35,808 nt of DNA, from contig JAFTMY010000060.1 of assembly GCA_017452165.1 (NCBI GenBank), forward strand, positions 1 to 35,808. Direction: 5' to 3'. A model generated the notes under the pieces. It had not been told where the DNA came from and made no database searches. It saw nothing but the letters and a program-made list of their open reading frames with translations. Source of the DNA: Clostridia bacterium (lineage in GTDB: Bacteria > Bacillota > Clostridia > Christensenellales > UBA1242). Below are positions 1 through 15,000 of this stretch, in pieces. The translations under genes and the position numbers were made by a program. The stretch's first letter is position 1. Each line of letters opens with the position of its first letter.

Positions 1-2
1 TT

Positions 3-3000
3 GAAATTCATATTTTCAAAGAATCATTCTTTAGATTCAACCTTAGACTTGGTTTACTTAACTTAGATAGAAGTTCTCGTTTCAAAACAACTCTTAAGAT
101 TAATAAGGGTATTAATTATGACTACTTCTTTGCAAAGGAAACAGGTATTGACCTTAGTACATTCTATGTTCCTTCAAAAGTATCATATCCTATGATTTTC
201 TTAGGTTCTATCATTATTATTAAGACACTTTGTACAGCAATTTGGGGTGTTGTAAAGAGATTCTATGAAGTTACTCTATACTTCCTTGCAATGCCTGCTG
301 TTGCATCTACAATTCCTCTTGATGAAGGTCAAAATTTCCAAAGAGCAATTCAAAAACCTTTAATTGAAAAAGTTCTGTCGACGTATGGTATAATACTGGG
401 TATCAATGTATTCTTCGTATTACTTACTCCGATAAAATCATTATCGCAAGTATTTACAGATGAAGATATTGCTACTTCAGGTATGTATTTCTTAACACAC
501 TTATTTAAATTTATTGACGCAGATTTCTTAAATAGTATTGTATACATATTATTTATGCTTGTTGCATTTACAATGATTGATACACTTCCTGGTGTTGTTA
601 CTCAAATTGTAACTGGTAATGCTAGTGAAGACTTAGTTAAGAAAGGTGATGAAACCAAGAAAGCCGCTGGTAAAGCAGCAATGACTGGTATCAACGCAAT
701 CTCTGGTAATACTGCAATGAAGGCAGCCGGTGGTGTTGCTAACTGGGCAAAAAATACCCCTGTTGGAAAACTTGCTGCTTGGGGTAAAAACAAGAGAGAA
801 GAGGCTAAGAATAAAGCAAAAGAAGGATTCAATGAAGGTTTAAATGGATCTGGTGAAAATGGTAATGGTGAAGGCGGTGAAAATGTAAGCTCTAAGCAAG
901 GAGATGAAACACAAACCGAGAATCAAACAAGTACAACTGAAAATGCAAATTCAGAACAAGAACAAAGTGCTGAAGAAGAAGTAAAGAGCAAAGTTGATGA
1001 AATCACTGGTGGTCCAGAAAATGCTGGTTCTACTGCTGGCGCTGTTGCTGGTGCTCCAATTGAAAATGCTGCAGAAGGCAGTATTGCTCAAAACTTAAAT
1101 GAAACAGTTGAAGCTATTGATGATAGTAGTGAAGAAAGTATTGAGCAACAATACAATAATTCAAGTAAAGAAAATGAAAATCTTGAGTCATTTGCTGGTT
1201 CTGAAGCTGGTGGTGCTGCTGCTACTGCTAATACTGTTAAGGCTATGGCAGAACAACAAGGTAGTGCTGGTGCTGCTGCTGTTGCTGGTGTAGTTGGTAG
1301 TATTGCTAATGCTCAAGCAGAAGATAAAACAAAAGCACCAAAAGCAGAAGATGTTAGTGCTGCAATTAATGCTCAAGCAGGTGAAGCAGGTGAAAATGGT
1401 GAAGCCGCTCAAGCACCTGTATCAACTGAAGATAAATTCAATGCTATTATGAAATCTGATATGAAACAAGATGAGAAAGATGCAATTTCTCAACAATTAA
1501 AAGATGAAAATGGCAATGATTTACAAGGTGAAGAATTAGAAAAAGCAAAAGAAAATATCGTTAATGGTTTTGAGTTTACTGCTCAAACTGATAAAAATGG
1601 TGATATTTCTGAACTTTCTTTCCAAAAGAAAGGTGAAGATGGACAAGCAACAGGTGAATCACATAAAGTTACAGATAAAGATGCTGTAAAAGCAGTTAGT
1701 GATTCTGCTAAACAAAATGTTCAAGATAAAGCACAAGGTAAAAAACTTGAAGAAGTTATCAATGGTAAGAATAATAATGGTAAGGGCGGTTTAATGGCAC
1801 AAGTTTCTGATGAAACTAAACTTGAGGCTATTCGTTCAACATTAGGATCTGATGAAGAAAAAGCAGCATTTGATAAACAATTTGTTGGTGCTGATGGTAA
1901 AAAACTTGAAGGTGACGCATTACAAAAAGCACAAAAGAAAGCATTAAAAGGATACCAAGTAACTGGTAGTGTTAATGAAGATAATGGTCAATTTGAACTT
2001 GCTGTTGCTAAACTTGATGAAAAAGGAAACGCAGGTGAAAAGAAGACTGTTACAGATGAAAATGTAACAAAGCGTGCTTCTAATGATATTCTTAAATCAG
2101 ATAAAGTTACAGATACTCAAATTAGTGAAGCTGTTAAAAACAATGATACCGTTAAAAATGAAGTTGAAAAGACTGCTGGTAACAATATGGCTCTTGCAGT
2201 TGATAAAGAACTTACAGGTAACTTAAAAGATAGTATTGCTAACTTTGTAAAGAGTAGTGATGCTAATGAAAATGCAGAAGCAGCTGCTGTTAATGGTGAA
2301 GCAATTCTTGCTACACTTCAAGCAACAGATGCTGGTAGACAAATTCTTACAAACGTTATTGGAAATATTCCAGGCGCGTCTATGGAAGATTTAAAAGACC
2401 CAGAAAAGAGAGGTGCTCTCCTTGTAGCACTCCATCAAAAATCTCAAAATGATGAAAATCCTAATAGTGCATTCAATCTTTATATGAAAGGTCATGAAGG
2501 TGATTATAATAACAATATTGCTGAAAAGGCTAAAGAAGCTGCACTTGAAGGTAATTTCACAGTTACTAAGTGGGATCTTGTTAAAGATGATGAAACAAGA
2601 CAAAAGATTATTGAAGAAAAACAAAAGGAAAAGGCTCAAGATAGTGCTCCATCTATCTTAGATAATGCAACAGAAGAAGAAAAACAACAAATTATCGGAA
2701 ATACCGTTAAAAATGTTCTTCAAGATGGTGCTGTTCAAGGAACAGACTTTGCTAAGAATCTTGAATATAGAGTATTCCATCAAAGTATTGAAGATGGTGA
2801 ACTTGAGAATCTTTCAACTGAACAACTTCAAGCACTTTCTGGAAATAAAAACATTACAAGTGTTGACCAATTAAGCAAGAAAGAAATGGCTAGAATTGGT
2901 TTCATGAAAAAGAAATTTGGTCTTGATAAATTAACAGACTTTAACGTTGAAGAAAATAAAGAACAATTAGAAGAATTTAAGGCTGACTTTGAAGATGATT

Positions 3001-6000
3001 CTAAGAGAGCCGAAGTTATGAGTTCATACACTAATACCGAAATTGCAGAAGCAGTTGGTAGAAGTTCAATGATGACAAAAATCATTGATGGTATGGCATC
3101 TAAAGACGAAACACTTGCTCTTAGTGAAGAAGCAAAGAATGAAATTGATACTCGTCTTGGACCAAACGCAACAGCTGAAGAAAGAAAACAAGCTTATAGA
3201 CAAAGTTTAAATGCTAGTGCAGCACTTAAACAAGACGAACTTGATACTGATAAAGAAGTTCATGATGCTTCTGTTGAAGAATCTAAAGAAATGCTTGAAA
3301 GAAATAGTGATTCATTATTTGTTGCATTTGGTAAGAGTTCATTTAATCTTGCTGATGACGCAGATGGTACTTTAAAACAAACTAAGATTAATGAAGCTGC
3401 TATGGCATTCTTTGGAATTACAAAAGAAAATGCTGATAGTGAACTTGAAAAATTAGTTAATGATGAAGAAAATGGTCTTAGTCAAGAAGTTGTTGATACT
3501 TTAAAGAAGAATGGTATGGATAGTCAAACAATTCTTCTTAACTATAATAAAGCACGCACAATCGGTGAAATTAATGGTGAAACATCTGGAACAGATCTTG
3601 TTAACGCTATTAATGATATGGAAGAACATGGTGCTGAATATAGTTCACAAGTAATTGACAAGATTAGTGAATATGCACTTAGTGGTGATGCAACATCTGA
3701 TGATATTGCTAACTACAATAAGGCTAAAGAAATCCTCTTAGGTAAAGATAACTTAAATGAAACTGATAGAGCAAAATTAATTGAAAATGTTGCTACAAAT
3801 GGTCAATTAGCAATTACAGAAGATCAAAAACAACAATATGTTTATGAAGAAATTGTTGCTAAGAAAGCCCCTGAAATTTTAAATGCTGTTAAACGTAGTG
3901 AATTTATGAAAGGTAAAACAGATATTGCTGTTACTGAACAAGATGAACTCGAATCAGCAAAAGCAAATGCTGACTTTGTTGCTGCATTTGAAAAGACTGG
4001 TATTAATATTGGTGATGCTAGTCCTGAAAAAGTTAAAGAATTCTATGATGAATATAAGAAGAATTCTAAGAACCAAAATGTTGTTAAGAAAATTAATGAA
4101 GATGCTAAACTTAGACATCTCCTTATGGATGAAAATCCTAACTTAACTCATAGTCAAATTTCATCAATGTCATCTCTTGAGAAGAATACAATGCTTGATA
4201 GAATTGTTGCTCAAGATGCTGACTTTAATGCTCAATTTGATGCACAAGACCCAGAATCAGCTAAGAAAGTTGCTGGTATGGTTGATACATTCTTAAAGAA
4301 TCCAGAAAATAGCAAATACAATGATATTGTATCTAAATTTATGGGTAATGTAACTTACGAAGTAGTTTCAGATTACTTTGAAATTGATAAAGTAAGTCAA
4401 GAAGAAAAATCTGCAGCAGTTAAGCAAGAACTTAGAGAAGATGAAGGCTTAATGGCTGAAGTTAAGAAAGAAAAACGTGAAAAAGCAAAAGAAAAGATTC
4501 AAGTTTCTACTGATGACTTAATTGAAAAAGCAGGAAATGATGAAGCATTTAAGCAAGAATTCGAAAAAGCAACAGGTAAGAAATTTGAAGCTGCAAGTAA
4601 AGACGAATTAGAAACATTCTTAAATTCTGATGCTGGTAAGACATTTAAAGATACTTATACAGAAGAAAGAAAGAACGAAATGACTAGTGATATCGAAAAT
4701 CAAGAAGTTACTGATGATGATATCAACGCATATCTTAAAGATCATGATGATGTTAAGAGATCTCTTGAAACTAGAGCAAAGGCTAAGAAGACTATTGGTA
4801 AGAAAGCAAAAGAAGAAACTGCTAATGCTGACGAAATGATGGAAGTATTAGAAGTTACCGATGGCGAAGCAGTTACTGAAGCAAAAGAAGCTGTTGCTAG
4901 AGAAAAGAAAGTTATTTCTGAAATTAGTGAAAAATCAGGTGTTTCTGTTGAAGCAGAAGAATTAGGTGCAGTAAGAAATGAAGTAATTAAGAATGATAAG
5001 TACTTCTTAGGTTATATGAGAAGAAACAATACTAAAGTTGATGTTGCTTCATTAAACGAAGAAGAACTTAATAAATATTATGAAGCATTTAGTGCTGCTA
5101 AACCTGACAATGCAAAAGCAATTGAAGAAAGATCTGCTAAGATTGCACATATTTCTAAGGTTCAAGGAACAGATGTTGCTGACCTTCAAAATATGTCAAA
5201 TTCAGAACTTGATGAACTTCAAGTTAAATCTGCTAAGATTGAATATATTGCTGCTCAAAGAGGCGAAGACTTAACTCCTGAAAATCTTCAAAAGATTGCT
5301 AAAGAAACAGAAAACCTTGACCAAGTATTCTCTGATGCTGTTAAAGCAGATGATGCTATTACTGTTTCTGAAGAAGAAATTGCAGCAGTTAAGAATAAAG
5401 ATGTTGTTTCTCATATTGTTCAAACAGGTGCTATTCCTAAGAATATGATGGAAGAAGTTACATCACTTGCTGTTGAAAGTAGAAATGCAAAAGCAGCAAT
5501 CAAAGGTGAACTTAATAGCAATTCTAAGGCTGGTAAAGAACTTAAAGTATTTAAAGAACTTGAACAAGAAAACTACAATAAATACTTACAAGAAAATGGC
5601 CTTGAAGATAATGATGAATCACTTGCTAAGTTCTATATTTCTCAAAAGATTGGTAATTCAGAAGAGTTCCAAAAGAATACAAAACTTGCTCAAGAGTTAG
5701 TTGATAATCAAGAAAATGTTGAATCATTCCTTACAGCTTCTGGTAAGAAGGGTGATAAGAAATATAAACAATTCCTTGCTCAAAATGGTCTTGCAGATAG
5801 CAAAGTTGCTCAACTTAGATTCTATCAAGCAGAAAACCTCAGCAAAGATGGTATCTTAGATGAAGCAGGTAAACTTGCTGCTGTTAAGAAAGGTCAAATA
5901 CTTGGTAAAGAAATTGATAGTTTTGCTAAACTTAATGCTGATGAATTTGCTGAATTTGCTAAGAGAAAGGAAAATAAAGACTTAGATTCAGACTTAGTAA

Positions 6001-9000
6001 AAGTAAGATTCTATGAACAAGCACAAGCAAAAGCAAATCAAGAACCTCAAAATAGAAAAGAAAGAAAAGAAAAAGAAGAAGCACAACAAAAACTTAATGA
6101 TGCAAGAGCACTTGCTGAAATTAAGAGTGGTAAGACTAAACTTGGTGCTCAAATTACTGCTTTTGCTGGTAATGAAGAAAATAAAGAAGACTACGAAAAA
6201 TTCGCTAAGAAATATAAGAAAGCACATGGCGAAGATGTTGATGAAGATGCTATTAAACTTGCATTCTATAATAAGAATAAGAAAGAATTTAATAAGCAAA
6301 AAGCAGCAGGTAAGTTCGATGGTCTTGCTCAAACAATGTCTTATGAACAAGTTCAAGAACAAGAACTTCAATCTCGTGGTAGAAAATCTATCAACAATAT
6401 GTTTGGTAAAGGTTTAACTCTTTCTCGTAGAATGAGTGCTGATGAATTGATTATTTCTGATAGCGAAATCCTTTCAACACTTGGTGGTGAGGTTGGTGAA
6501 AATGTTTCTAAACTCAACGGTGGAAGAGAACTTGATAGTGAAGAAAACAAGAGATTCCGTTCAGAAAGTTTAGTTGCTAAGAATAAAGATGCTCAATTTA
6601 TGGCGTTTGCTAAGTATAGCGACAATAGTCAAGAAAATTTAGACGAAGTTGTTAAGGCTTATGCTGGTATTACTCCAGAAAACGCTAAACAATTAATGAA
6701 TGACCAACTTGGTGCATTACAAAGTGATGAACAAAGACAACAATTAGTTGCGGCTGGATTTACAACACCAGAACAAATTATGGTTGCTTATAACAAACTT
6801 AAACTTGCAGGTGATTTAAAAGATAGCGATACATTAGGAACAAAGATTGAAAAGATTATTGCTCTTTCTAACGATGATACTAATGCTACTGCTACAGAAA
6901 AAGCACTTAACAAAATGAATGTTTTAGCAACAGGTGAAGGTGCTACTGAAGATGATAAGAGAAGATATGCTGCTGCTCAAGAAGCAGTTAGCACAATGCT
7001 TAATTCAAGTGAAAGTGGTGTTACACTTGCTGACCTTCAAGATGTTGGTAGTGCAGGAACTACTGCTCTTAACAGTGAACAAGCAAATGCATTAAAAGTT
7101 CAAATTGCTAGAAACGCTGATGAAACAGCTGGTGCTGTAATTACTAATGCTGATGGAGAATCAGTTGTTGATGTAATTGCTCGTAGAGAAGTTGAAAAAG
7201 AATTAGAAACAACTAAGGGTAAACATAGTTTTGCTAATGAATTAAGAAAGAATAAGCAATTACAAGATGCTTTAGGTGGAGATATTAATACTAAGACAGA
7301 TGATGAATTAGTAGAATACTTCAACACAACATTTGCTGAAGAAAATAAATCTGATGCTGCTAGAATTAAAAATGACTTTATTGGTAAGAAAGCAGAAAAA
7401 CTTAAAGATAAAGTTACTGATAAACAAATCGTTGACTTCTTAAATAACCCAGAAGAAGCAGGTAAGTTTGCTAAGAGAGTAAACAAAGTTGTTGATAATA
7501 TGAGTTATGAAGAAGCATCTGAAAGATTAGGTATCCAAAACGGCAAGAATTCTGAAGAATTAGTTCAACAATCTAAAGAAAAACTTGTTGCTGATACTAA
7601 TGCTCAATTAACTGCTTATACAAACGGCGAAATGAGTAAGAAAGCAGTTGATAATGCTATGCTTGCTTATGCTGGTGTAACTGGTGATGTTACTGCTGAA
7701 GCAAAAGTTAAAGAACTTGTTGAAAGTGGTGAAATGAGCAAACATGATATGAAGAAACTCCATAAGAACCTTTCTTATGAAGAAATCCTTGTATCTTACG
7801 AAAAAGCAAAACTTTCTGGAAAACTTGATGATAAGACAAAGAGTAAAGATATTGTTAGTGCAATTACATCTTCTGTAAATGATGCAGAAACAGATAAGAA
7901 AGCACTTCAACAAATGCAAGAAAAAGCAGCAAAGGGTGAAAACTCTGATAAATATGCTGCTGCTAGAGATGCATTACTTGGTTCACTTTCATTAGAAGAA
8001 AAGAGTAATCTTATCACAAAGGTTTCAACTAATGGAACTGAAACTCTTACAGAAAGACAACAAGACGAATTAATCACAAGTCTTGGAAAAGAAAACAAAG
8101 ATGTTTATGATGCTGCTAAACGTCATAAGATGGTAAATGCTGTAAAAGATGTAAGTGATGAAGAATTAGTAAGTTCAATTGCTAATAATGATGCAGTTAA
8201 AGCCGCTTATGATAAAGAGCATGGTGCTGGAAGCTTTGATAAAGCAATTAGCAAAGGTCATAACAAAGATATCCTTAAATTCTATAACAACGAATTTAAG
8301 AAAGATGAAAACAATAAAGCACAAGTTGAAGATATTGAATTTAAAGCTAGAGCGCAAAAGATTCTTGGACCAGATATCAATGTTCATGCTTTATCTGATG
8401 ATAGATTAAATAATGAACTTGATAGAGTTGTTGCTAAGAACGAAGCAAATAATAAGAATGTATATGCTCTTAATGATGCTGATATCTTAAGCACTGTTAA
8501 ACATTCAAGAAATGCTGGTTTATTAACAAGATTAACAAACGAAGCAAATGATTTAACTTATGCTGAAATTGATGACAGAATTAAAGTATCTGAAAATTCA
8601 CTTCCTGCTCCTAGTGAACTTAGTGATTCAATTAAGGAAGATGAATCAGATAAACTTACAGTTGCTATTGCTAGAAAAGAAGAAGCAATTGTAAATACTG
8701 CTAAGAGAAATAAATTAGTAGGTAATACTTTAGTAAGAAATCAAGATGTTGAAAAAGCTGCAAGAGCAAATGCTCAATTTATCGCTGCTTATGAAGCTGA
8801 AAATGGTGTTGGTTCAATTGCTAATGCAACAGAACAACAAATTGATGACTTCTATACAGTTAACTTCCTTGCTAAAGATGAAAACAAAGATGCAGTTGCT
8901 CAAATTGAATACAGAGCAAAAGCACAAAAACTTCTTGGTAATACAGTTGATGTTAATTCATTATCTGATACTGAATTAAATACAAAACTTGATGAAGTTG

Positions 9001-12000
9001 TTAAAAATAAAGGTGTTAATGTTAGTGCAAACGAAATTAAAGCAGTTGCTGATAGCGACGAATTTAAAGATGTTATTGCTAATAAGAAAAATGAAATTTC
9101 TTCAGTTGATGCAGCAGTTATGCTTGTTGATGAAGTTGCTGAAGAAAAGCAAGAAAATAGACAAGCATCTATTGAAGCCGCTGCTGGTAACAAGAATGCT
9201 CAATTCCTTGCTTATACAAATTCAAATATGATTAACCATAATGCAGTTAATAATATGGTTAAAGCATATGCTGACATTACTTCTAATGAAGAGGCTGCTA
9301 AGTCATTAGGTGAAATTAATAAACTTAAATCAAAAGACCTTGATAACCTTCAAAAGAAATATTCATCAGCAGATATTATGGTTGCTTACGAAAAAGCAAA
9401 ACTTTTAGGTAAAGTTGACGATAAGACAAGATCTGGTGATATTGTAAAAGCAATTGAAGAAACAATGAATGATGAGTCAGTTGATTCAAAAGTTCTCCAA
9501 GCAATTTATGAAAAGGGAACTGGAGAAAATGCTGAACAAGAAGACAAATTAGCATATATGAAGGCTAGAAAAGTAATGGATTCTACTCTCACTCAAGATC
9601 AAAAGGTTGAACTTGTTAAGACTGCTGCTGAATCAGGCATTACAGCACTTGCTGGTTCTCAACAAGATGCTCTTAAAGTTTCTCTTGCTAAAGAAGATGA
9701 AGAAGTTATGGCTCAAGCAAAGAGAGAAAAACTTCTTGCTGAAACTAAAGTTAGTGATACAAGACTTGCAGAAGTTGCTCTTGAAACTAACGATGAATTC
9801 AAGAATTACTTAAAACAAAATCATAACATTACAGCAATGGATTATGAATATGCTGACCTTGGTTACTACTATAAGCAATTCGCTGCTAAGAATAAAGGTA
9901 GTAAGACAGTTAGCGAAGTTGAATACAATGCTAAACTTCAAAAAGTTATTGGTGGAAATGTTGGAGAGATGTCATTATCTCGTATCAACGAAGAACTTGA
10001 TAAGAAAGTTGAAAAGAAAGGCATTGAGGTTAATGACGCTGATGTTCTTAAGACAGTTAACGATGCTAGAAATGCTAATTTAGTATCTGACCTTAATAAG
10101 AAAGCAAATACATTATCTTATGCTGAAGTTTCTGAAAGACTTGGTATTGATAATACTGAAGCTGAAACAATTATTACTCCTGAAGAAGTTGCTGAATTTG
10201 AAGTATTTATGGATAAGAGTAATGAATATAATGCATATTCTAACTCAACAATTATTGATAACGATGTTACTAATAAAGTTGTAGAAGAATTTGCAGGTAT
10301 TAATGACCAAAAGGTTAGAGATATTAACAATACTCTTGTTGAAAATAACGTTAATATTGCAGAACTTAACATGAGTGAAAAAGAAGCGGCTGTTGCTTAT
10401 GAAAAAGCAAGAATTTCTGGAACAATTAATAAGAAATCAACCGCTGAAGAAATTAAAACCGCTATGCTTGAAAGTAATACCGAAGAAGCAAATAGAACTG
10501 TTCTTCATGCAATTCAAGCTAAAGCAACTAAGAGAAATGCTACTAAGGCTGATAAAGAAGCATTTGAAAGAGCAAAAGACACATTAAGTTCAACTCTTGA
10601 CAATACTCAAAAGGCTGAATTAGTAAATCAATTTAAATCAGACGCAACTATTACACTTAGTGATGCTGAAATGGACGCAAGAACTATTGAAATCGCTAAG
10701 AAAGATGCAGAAATTGTTAACGAAGCTAAACAAAATAAAGTGCTTAGTGATACAACATTTGCTGAAAGAGTTGCTGCTGCTAAACAAAACAAAGCAGTTT
10801 ATAGAGAATTTGAGTTAGCAGGATATGAAGATATCGGAAATAACTTTGAATTATTCTATAAAGATTATGAGCAAAATAATGGCGAACTTGTAAACGAAGT
10901 TGCACTCGCTGTTGCTTCTGCTAAAGAAGAAAAAGCAATTAGAGTTCAAGAAACTGCTAAAGCGGCTAAGGCAAATGATACATTTGTTACAGAATTTAAC
11001 GCTCTTAAAGGTGCTGGTGCAATTGACAATGCATCTGATGAAGAAATTAATAAATTCTATAACGAAGTATTTGCTACAAATACAGCATCAACAGTTGAAA
11101 AACTTGATGAGGTAAGTGGCAAGAAAGCACAAGGTGCTATGCTTCTTGATACAATTAGACATTCTTCTAAATTTATGGAAGCATTTAGACAAACTAATGG
11201 TAATGCTAATAGTGATAGAGAAGTATTAAAATTCTATAGGGATTTAAAATCTAAGAATTCTGAAATTGCTGGTGATATTAATGCTAAGTTTACTAAGAAA
11301 TTAGAAGACAAGAAAGTTGAAACACTTGTTAACGATGAAGTATTCAAGGCAAATTACGAAAGTGCTACTGGTAAAAAACTTACATCTAATACTTCAAATG
11401 GTGAAGTTATGGCTTACTACAACAACCACTTCAACGCTGATAAGAAGAAAGATGTTAAGGCTATTGCTAACCAAACTAACGAACAAGTTGAAGATATTAC
11501 TTCTAATGTTGATAAATTAGTTGAATTTAAGGAAAGTCAAGGTGAAGAAATTAAAGTTTCTAACAAAGATATCTTAGAAACAGTTAATAATAATGCTAAA
11601 TTTAGAAATGATATTGACAATCAAATTGCTGAAGATATTAAGCAAGAAAAGACTGATAATATTGGTATTGTTAGTGAAGTTGTTAAAGAAGCTGTTGTTT
11701 ACTCAACATCTGGAAAAACAGAAGTATTTACTGATAAAGATTCTGAATTTGTTGCATATAGTAACTCAAGTCTCTTAGATTCAAAAGTTACTGATGATAT
11801 TGTTAGAGCATACTCTGAAATTGATAACGACAAGGTTATGGCTATTAAGCAAACTCTTGTTGATAAAAATGTTAATATTAGTGAACTTGCAGATGATGGA
11901 TTCTATGATTCTAAGATTGCAGTTGCTTATGAAAAAGCAAGAATTACAGGTCAAATTACTGATGATTCAACTGCAGAAGATATTTCAAAAGCAATCCTTG

Positions 12001-15000
12001 CTAGTGGTTCAAAAGAAAATAATAGACAAGTTCTTCAAGCAATGAAGACTCTTGGAACTGCTGAAAATGCTACTGAAGCAAATGTTCAAGCATTTGATAG
12101 AGCAAAGGCTGTTCTTGATTCTAAACTTAACACAACTCAAAAATCAGAACTTGTAAAAGACTTTGAACTTGATGCTAGAGTAACATTAACTGATGCTGAA
12201 AAAGGTAATAAAACAAAAGAAGAAGTTTATTACGAGAAGAGAGGCGGAATTGACTTTGTTGAGTCTAAGTCTAGCGCTGAAAGTCAAGCAATTATTGATG
12301 AAATCAAGAGACAAGATGATGCTGCTAAGGCAAGTGAAAATGCTTATGTTGAAGGTGCTAACTCTAATGGTGAAAAGAATACAATTAGTGATGCTACTGC
12401 TATTGCAACTGTAAGAAATAACCCAGAACTCTTAAGAAGAGCAAAAGAAGAAATTGCTAGAAGAAGAGGTATTAAACTTTACGATACAGCAATTGAAACA
12501 ATTGGTGAAGTTGATGTTACAGAAGATGAAATCATTGACACAGCAATTGAAGATCCAACAGTTATTGCAGGTATCCATAGAAGAAGAATCAGAAATATTA
12601 ATGATAACGATAGAATTTCAGAAGTTAGAAATAACGATGCTGTTCTTGGATTAATCAGAACAAGTATGGCTGAAGATGACTTCAATAGAGACCTTAACAA
12701 TGCTAGAAGAACTAATGCTCAAATTGATAAGTATGATGAAAATCATCAATTAATTAATACTGGTATTGTTGGTGCAATCAGTGATTATCAAACAAATGTT
12801 GATGGTTTACAATTAAAGGGTTATAGAAATAAACAAGAATATATTACTAGATTTACTGAAGCAGGTCTTGATAAAGAAACTGCTGAAGCAGTTATTAACG
12901 GAACAAAGAGTGTAACCGAATTAACTGGAACTGAAGAACAAAAAGCTCAATACACAGCATTATTTGAATCATACAAAGATGCTGATGATAGAAAGTTATA
13001 TGAAGATGATTTAAGAAAGACTGGTCTTGATGATAACACAATTAAAGAGTTACTTGATGGAACTAAGACAATCTACGATGTAGAAGGTTATACAGCTACT
13101 CAAGAAAACTTAATGACTTCATATCATGTTGACGATTCTAGAGAGAAATTAAGAAAGAAAGTTCTTAATAACTTAAAGGGTAAAGTTGACCTTGAAACTG
13201 CTACAAACATCACTAATAAATACTTAGATGATGGTAATGATACAGAACTTCAAAAATACTTAGATAGATCAACAAGAGATGAATTAAGAGCTGATTATAA
13301 TAATTATTCAACAACTGCTCAAACATTTAATGGTAAGAAGACTAATGAATTAAATAGATTAAAGACAAACCTTGAAACAGACCTTGCTGACTTTGATGAT
13401 TATATTGATAATGATACTGTTGCTAAATTAGATGATGGTCAAAGATCAGTTCTTAGAGAACTAGTTGGTGATGCTAAATATGCTGATTATGAAGGCAGAA
13501 CTCCAATTGTTGACCCATCTAAGAAAGTTGATATTGATTCAATGATTGCTAACAGAGATCAAATCATTGCTGATAAAGCAAAGAAGATTTCTAAGAAGAA
13601 GATTAAAGATGACTATATCTTAACTTATCTTACAGTTGATAATAAGGCTAATAAGATGGTTCACGATGCAATTAAGGCTAGAAAGAAAGAAGAACCAATT
13701 GATAGAGAAGAAGTTAAAGCATACTTAAAATCACATAAAGATGTTAAGGATAATATCGTAACTGATCTTAGAAAAGCAAAAGAAGATGATGCTCAAAGAG
13801 AAACTCGCTTAGAGCAACTCGGAATTTCTGAAGAAGATGTTATTGCAAATGCAAGAAACAATCCTGAAATTCTTAAGAAGATTAGAGCAGAAAGAGGCGA
13901 AGAAAGTATTTACACATTAGCAAGAAATGATGCTGGTATTATGGATTCAATCGTTGCTTCTAAACAACAAGAAGAAAATGATAGAGTTCAAGAAATTAAT
14001 AATGCTGAAAGAGCAAAAGTTCAAGAACATAATGATGTTGTTGATAGTCAAGTATCTGCTGCAGAAGCTGATCTTAATGCTGCACTTTCACATAATACAA
14101 GTGTTAATATTCAAGTTGCTGAAGCTGAGGAAAATAACCATAGAATCAATACTCAAATTGCTGAAACTCAAGCACATAATGCAAGTGTTGATGCAGAACT
14201 TGCACAAGCACAAGCAAACAATGCGACAATTAATGCACAAGTTGCAAATGCTGAAACAATTAATGCTGGTGTTGATGCAGAACTTGCACAAGCACAAGCA
14301 AACAATGCAGATGTAGATAGACAACTTGAAGATGCTCAAATCAATAATGCTATTGTTAGAGATAATATTGAAAATAAAGCAAACTTTGATTCAAAAGTAA
14401 CTACAAGTCTTGAAACTTATAGTAAAGCAACACAAGGTCTTGAATTACTTAAAGGTGAAGATAATAAATCTGCTAAAGAAAATCAAAAAACATATCTTTC
14501 AAAATTAATCGCTATTGGTGTTAAAGAACCTAATAAGATTAAGGCTATTTTAAAGAATCCAAACGATGAAAAAGCATACGAAGGTATGTCAGAAGAACAA
14601 AAGAACATTGCTAAGAACATTGCATTATCTTATAACGTTGATAATAGCAGAGAACAATTAAGAGAAAGATTAATCTCTAAACTCGGTGCAGGTTCTGAAA
14701 ATATTGCTGATAAATTTATCAATAGTGGTAATGTAAATGACTTAGGTGACATTGGTGAAGGATTAAAGAAAGAATTTATTGAAAGTAGAAATACTTATGT
14801 AAATAACTTAAATAACTTCAATGATGTTGAAAAAGAAAAGAGAGCAGAAAGTGGATTAACAAAAGTTATTGAAGATAATAAGACTTTAGTTGATGAACAA
14901 ACTGCAAATATCTTTAAAACAGAAAAAGAACAAGAAGTATTCAAACAAATTATTGGTCAAAGAGTTTCAGATTACAGTGGAATTAAATATGATGCTGGTA

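Larger units (their letters stand above)
3309..12245 (+). repeat. R1: six diverged copies of a 0.95-1.6 kb protein repeat in the first giant gene
   Basis: Each copy starts with a short motif (AQFMAFAK, AQLTAYTN, AQFLAYTN, NEYNAYSN, SEFVAYSN; weak in copy 1) followed by AYAGIT-like residues. About 60 residues later comes a strongly kept VAYEKAKLSGK-like motif followed by DIVxAI. Copy starts are about 3309, 6588, 7599, 9195, 10221 and 11739. The VAYEKAK-like motifs lie near 3531, 6775, 7785, 9373, 10390 and 11917. Copies 1-4 end in a MSYEEASERLGI-like motif near 4386, 7535, 8589 and 10148. Copy 6 is short. Spacing from copy 2 on alternates (about 1.0, 1.6, 1.0, 1.5 kb), so copies 2+3 and 4+5 look like a duplicated pair. 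Confidence 0.8.

Noticed and set aside
192..194. ATG at 192 as the start of the first giant gene
   Set aside because: The frame is open to base 3 with family-like sequence before it (FYVPSKVSYP precedes the membrane helix), and there is no ribosome binding site. The gene starts outside the window.
5994..6371. Minus-strand and other-frame open frames of 60-150 codons across both giant genes (for example 5994-6371, 14972-15418, 17528-17956)
   Set aside because: They lie wholly inside strong coding sequence on the + strand, have low-complexity Leu/Ser/Lys/Ile/Phe composition expected from reading GAA/AAA/GCT-rich codons in another frame, and I saw no ribosome binding sites or family resemblance.
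14088..14384. CRISPR array or satellite DNA
   Set aside because: The 42-bp period is in frame, has no unique spacers of constant length, and is explained by 14-residue coiled-coil units.
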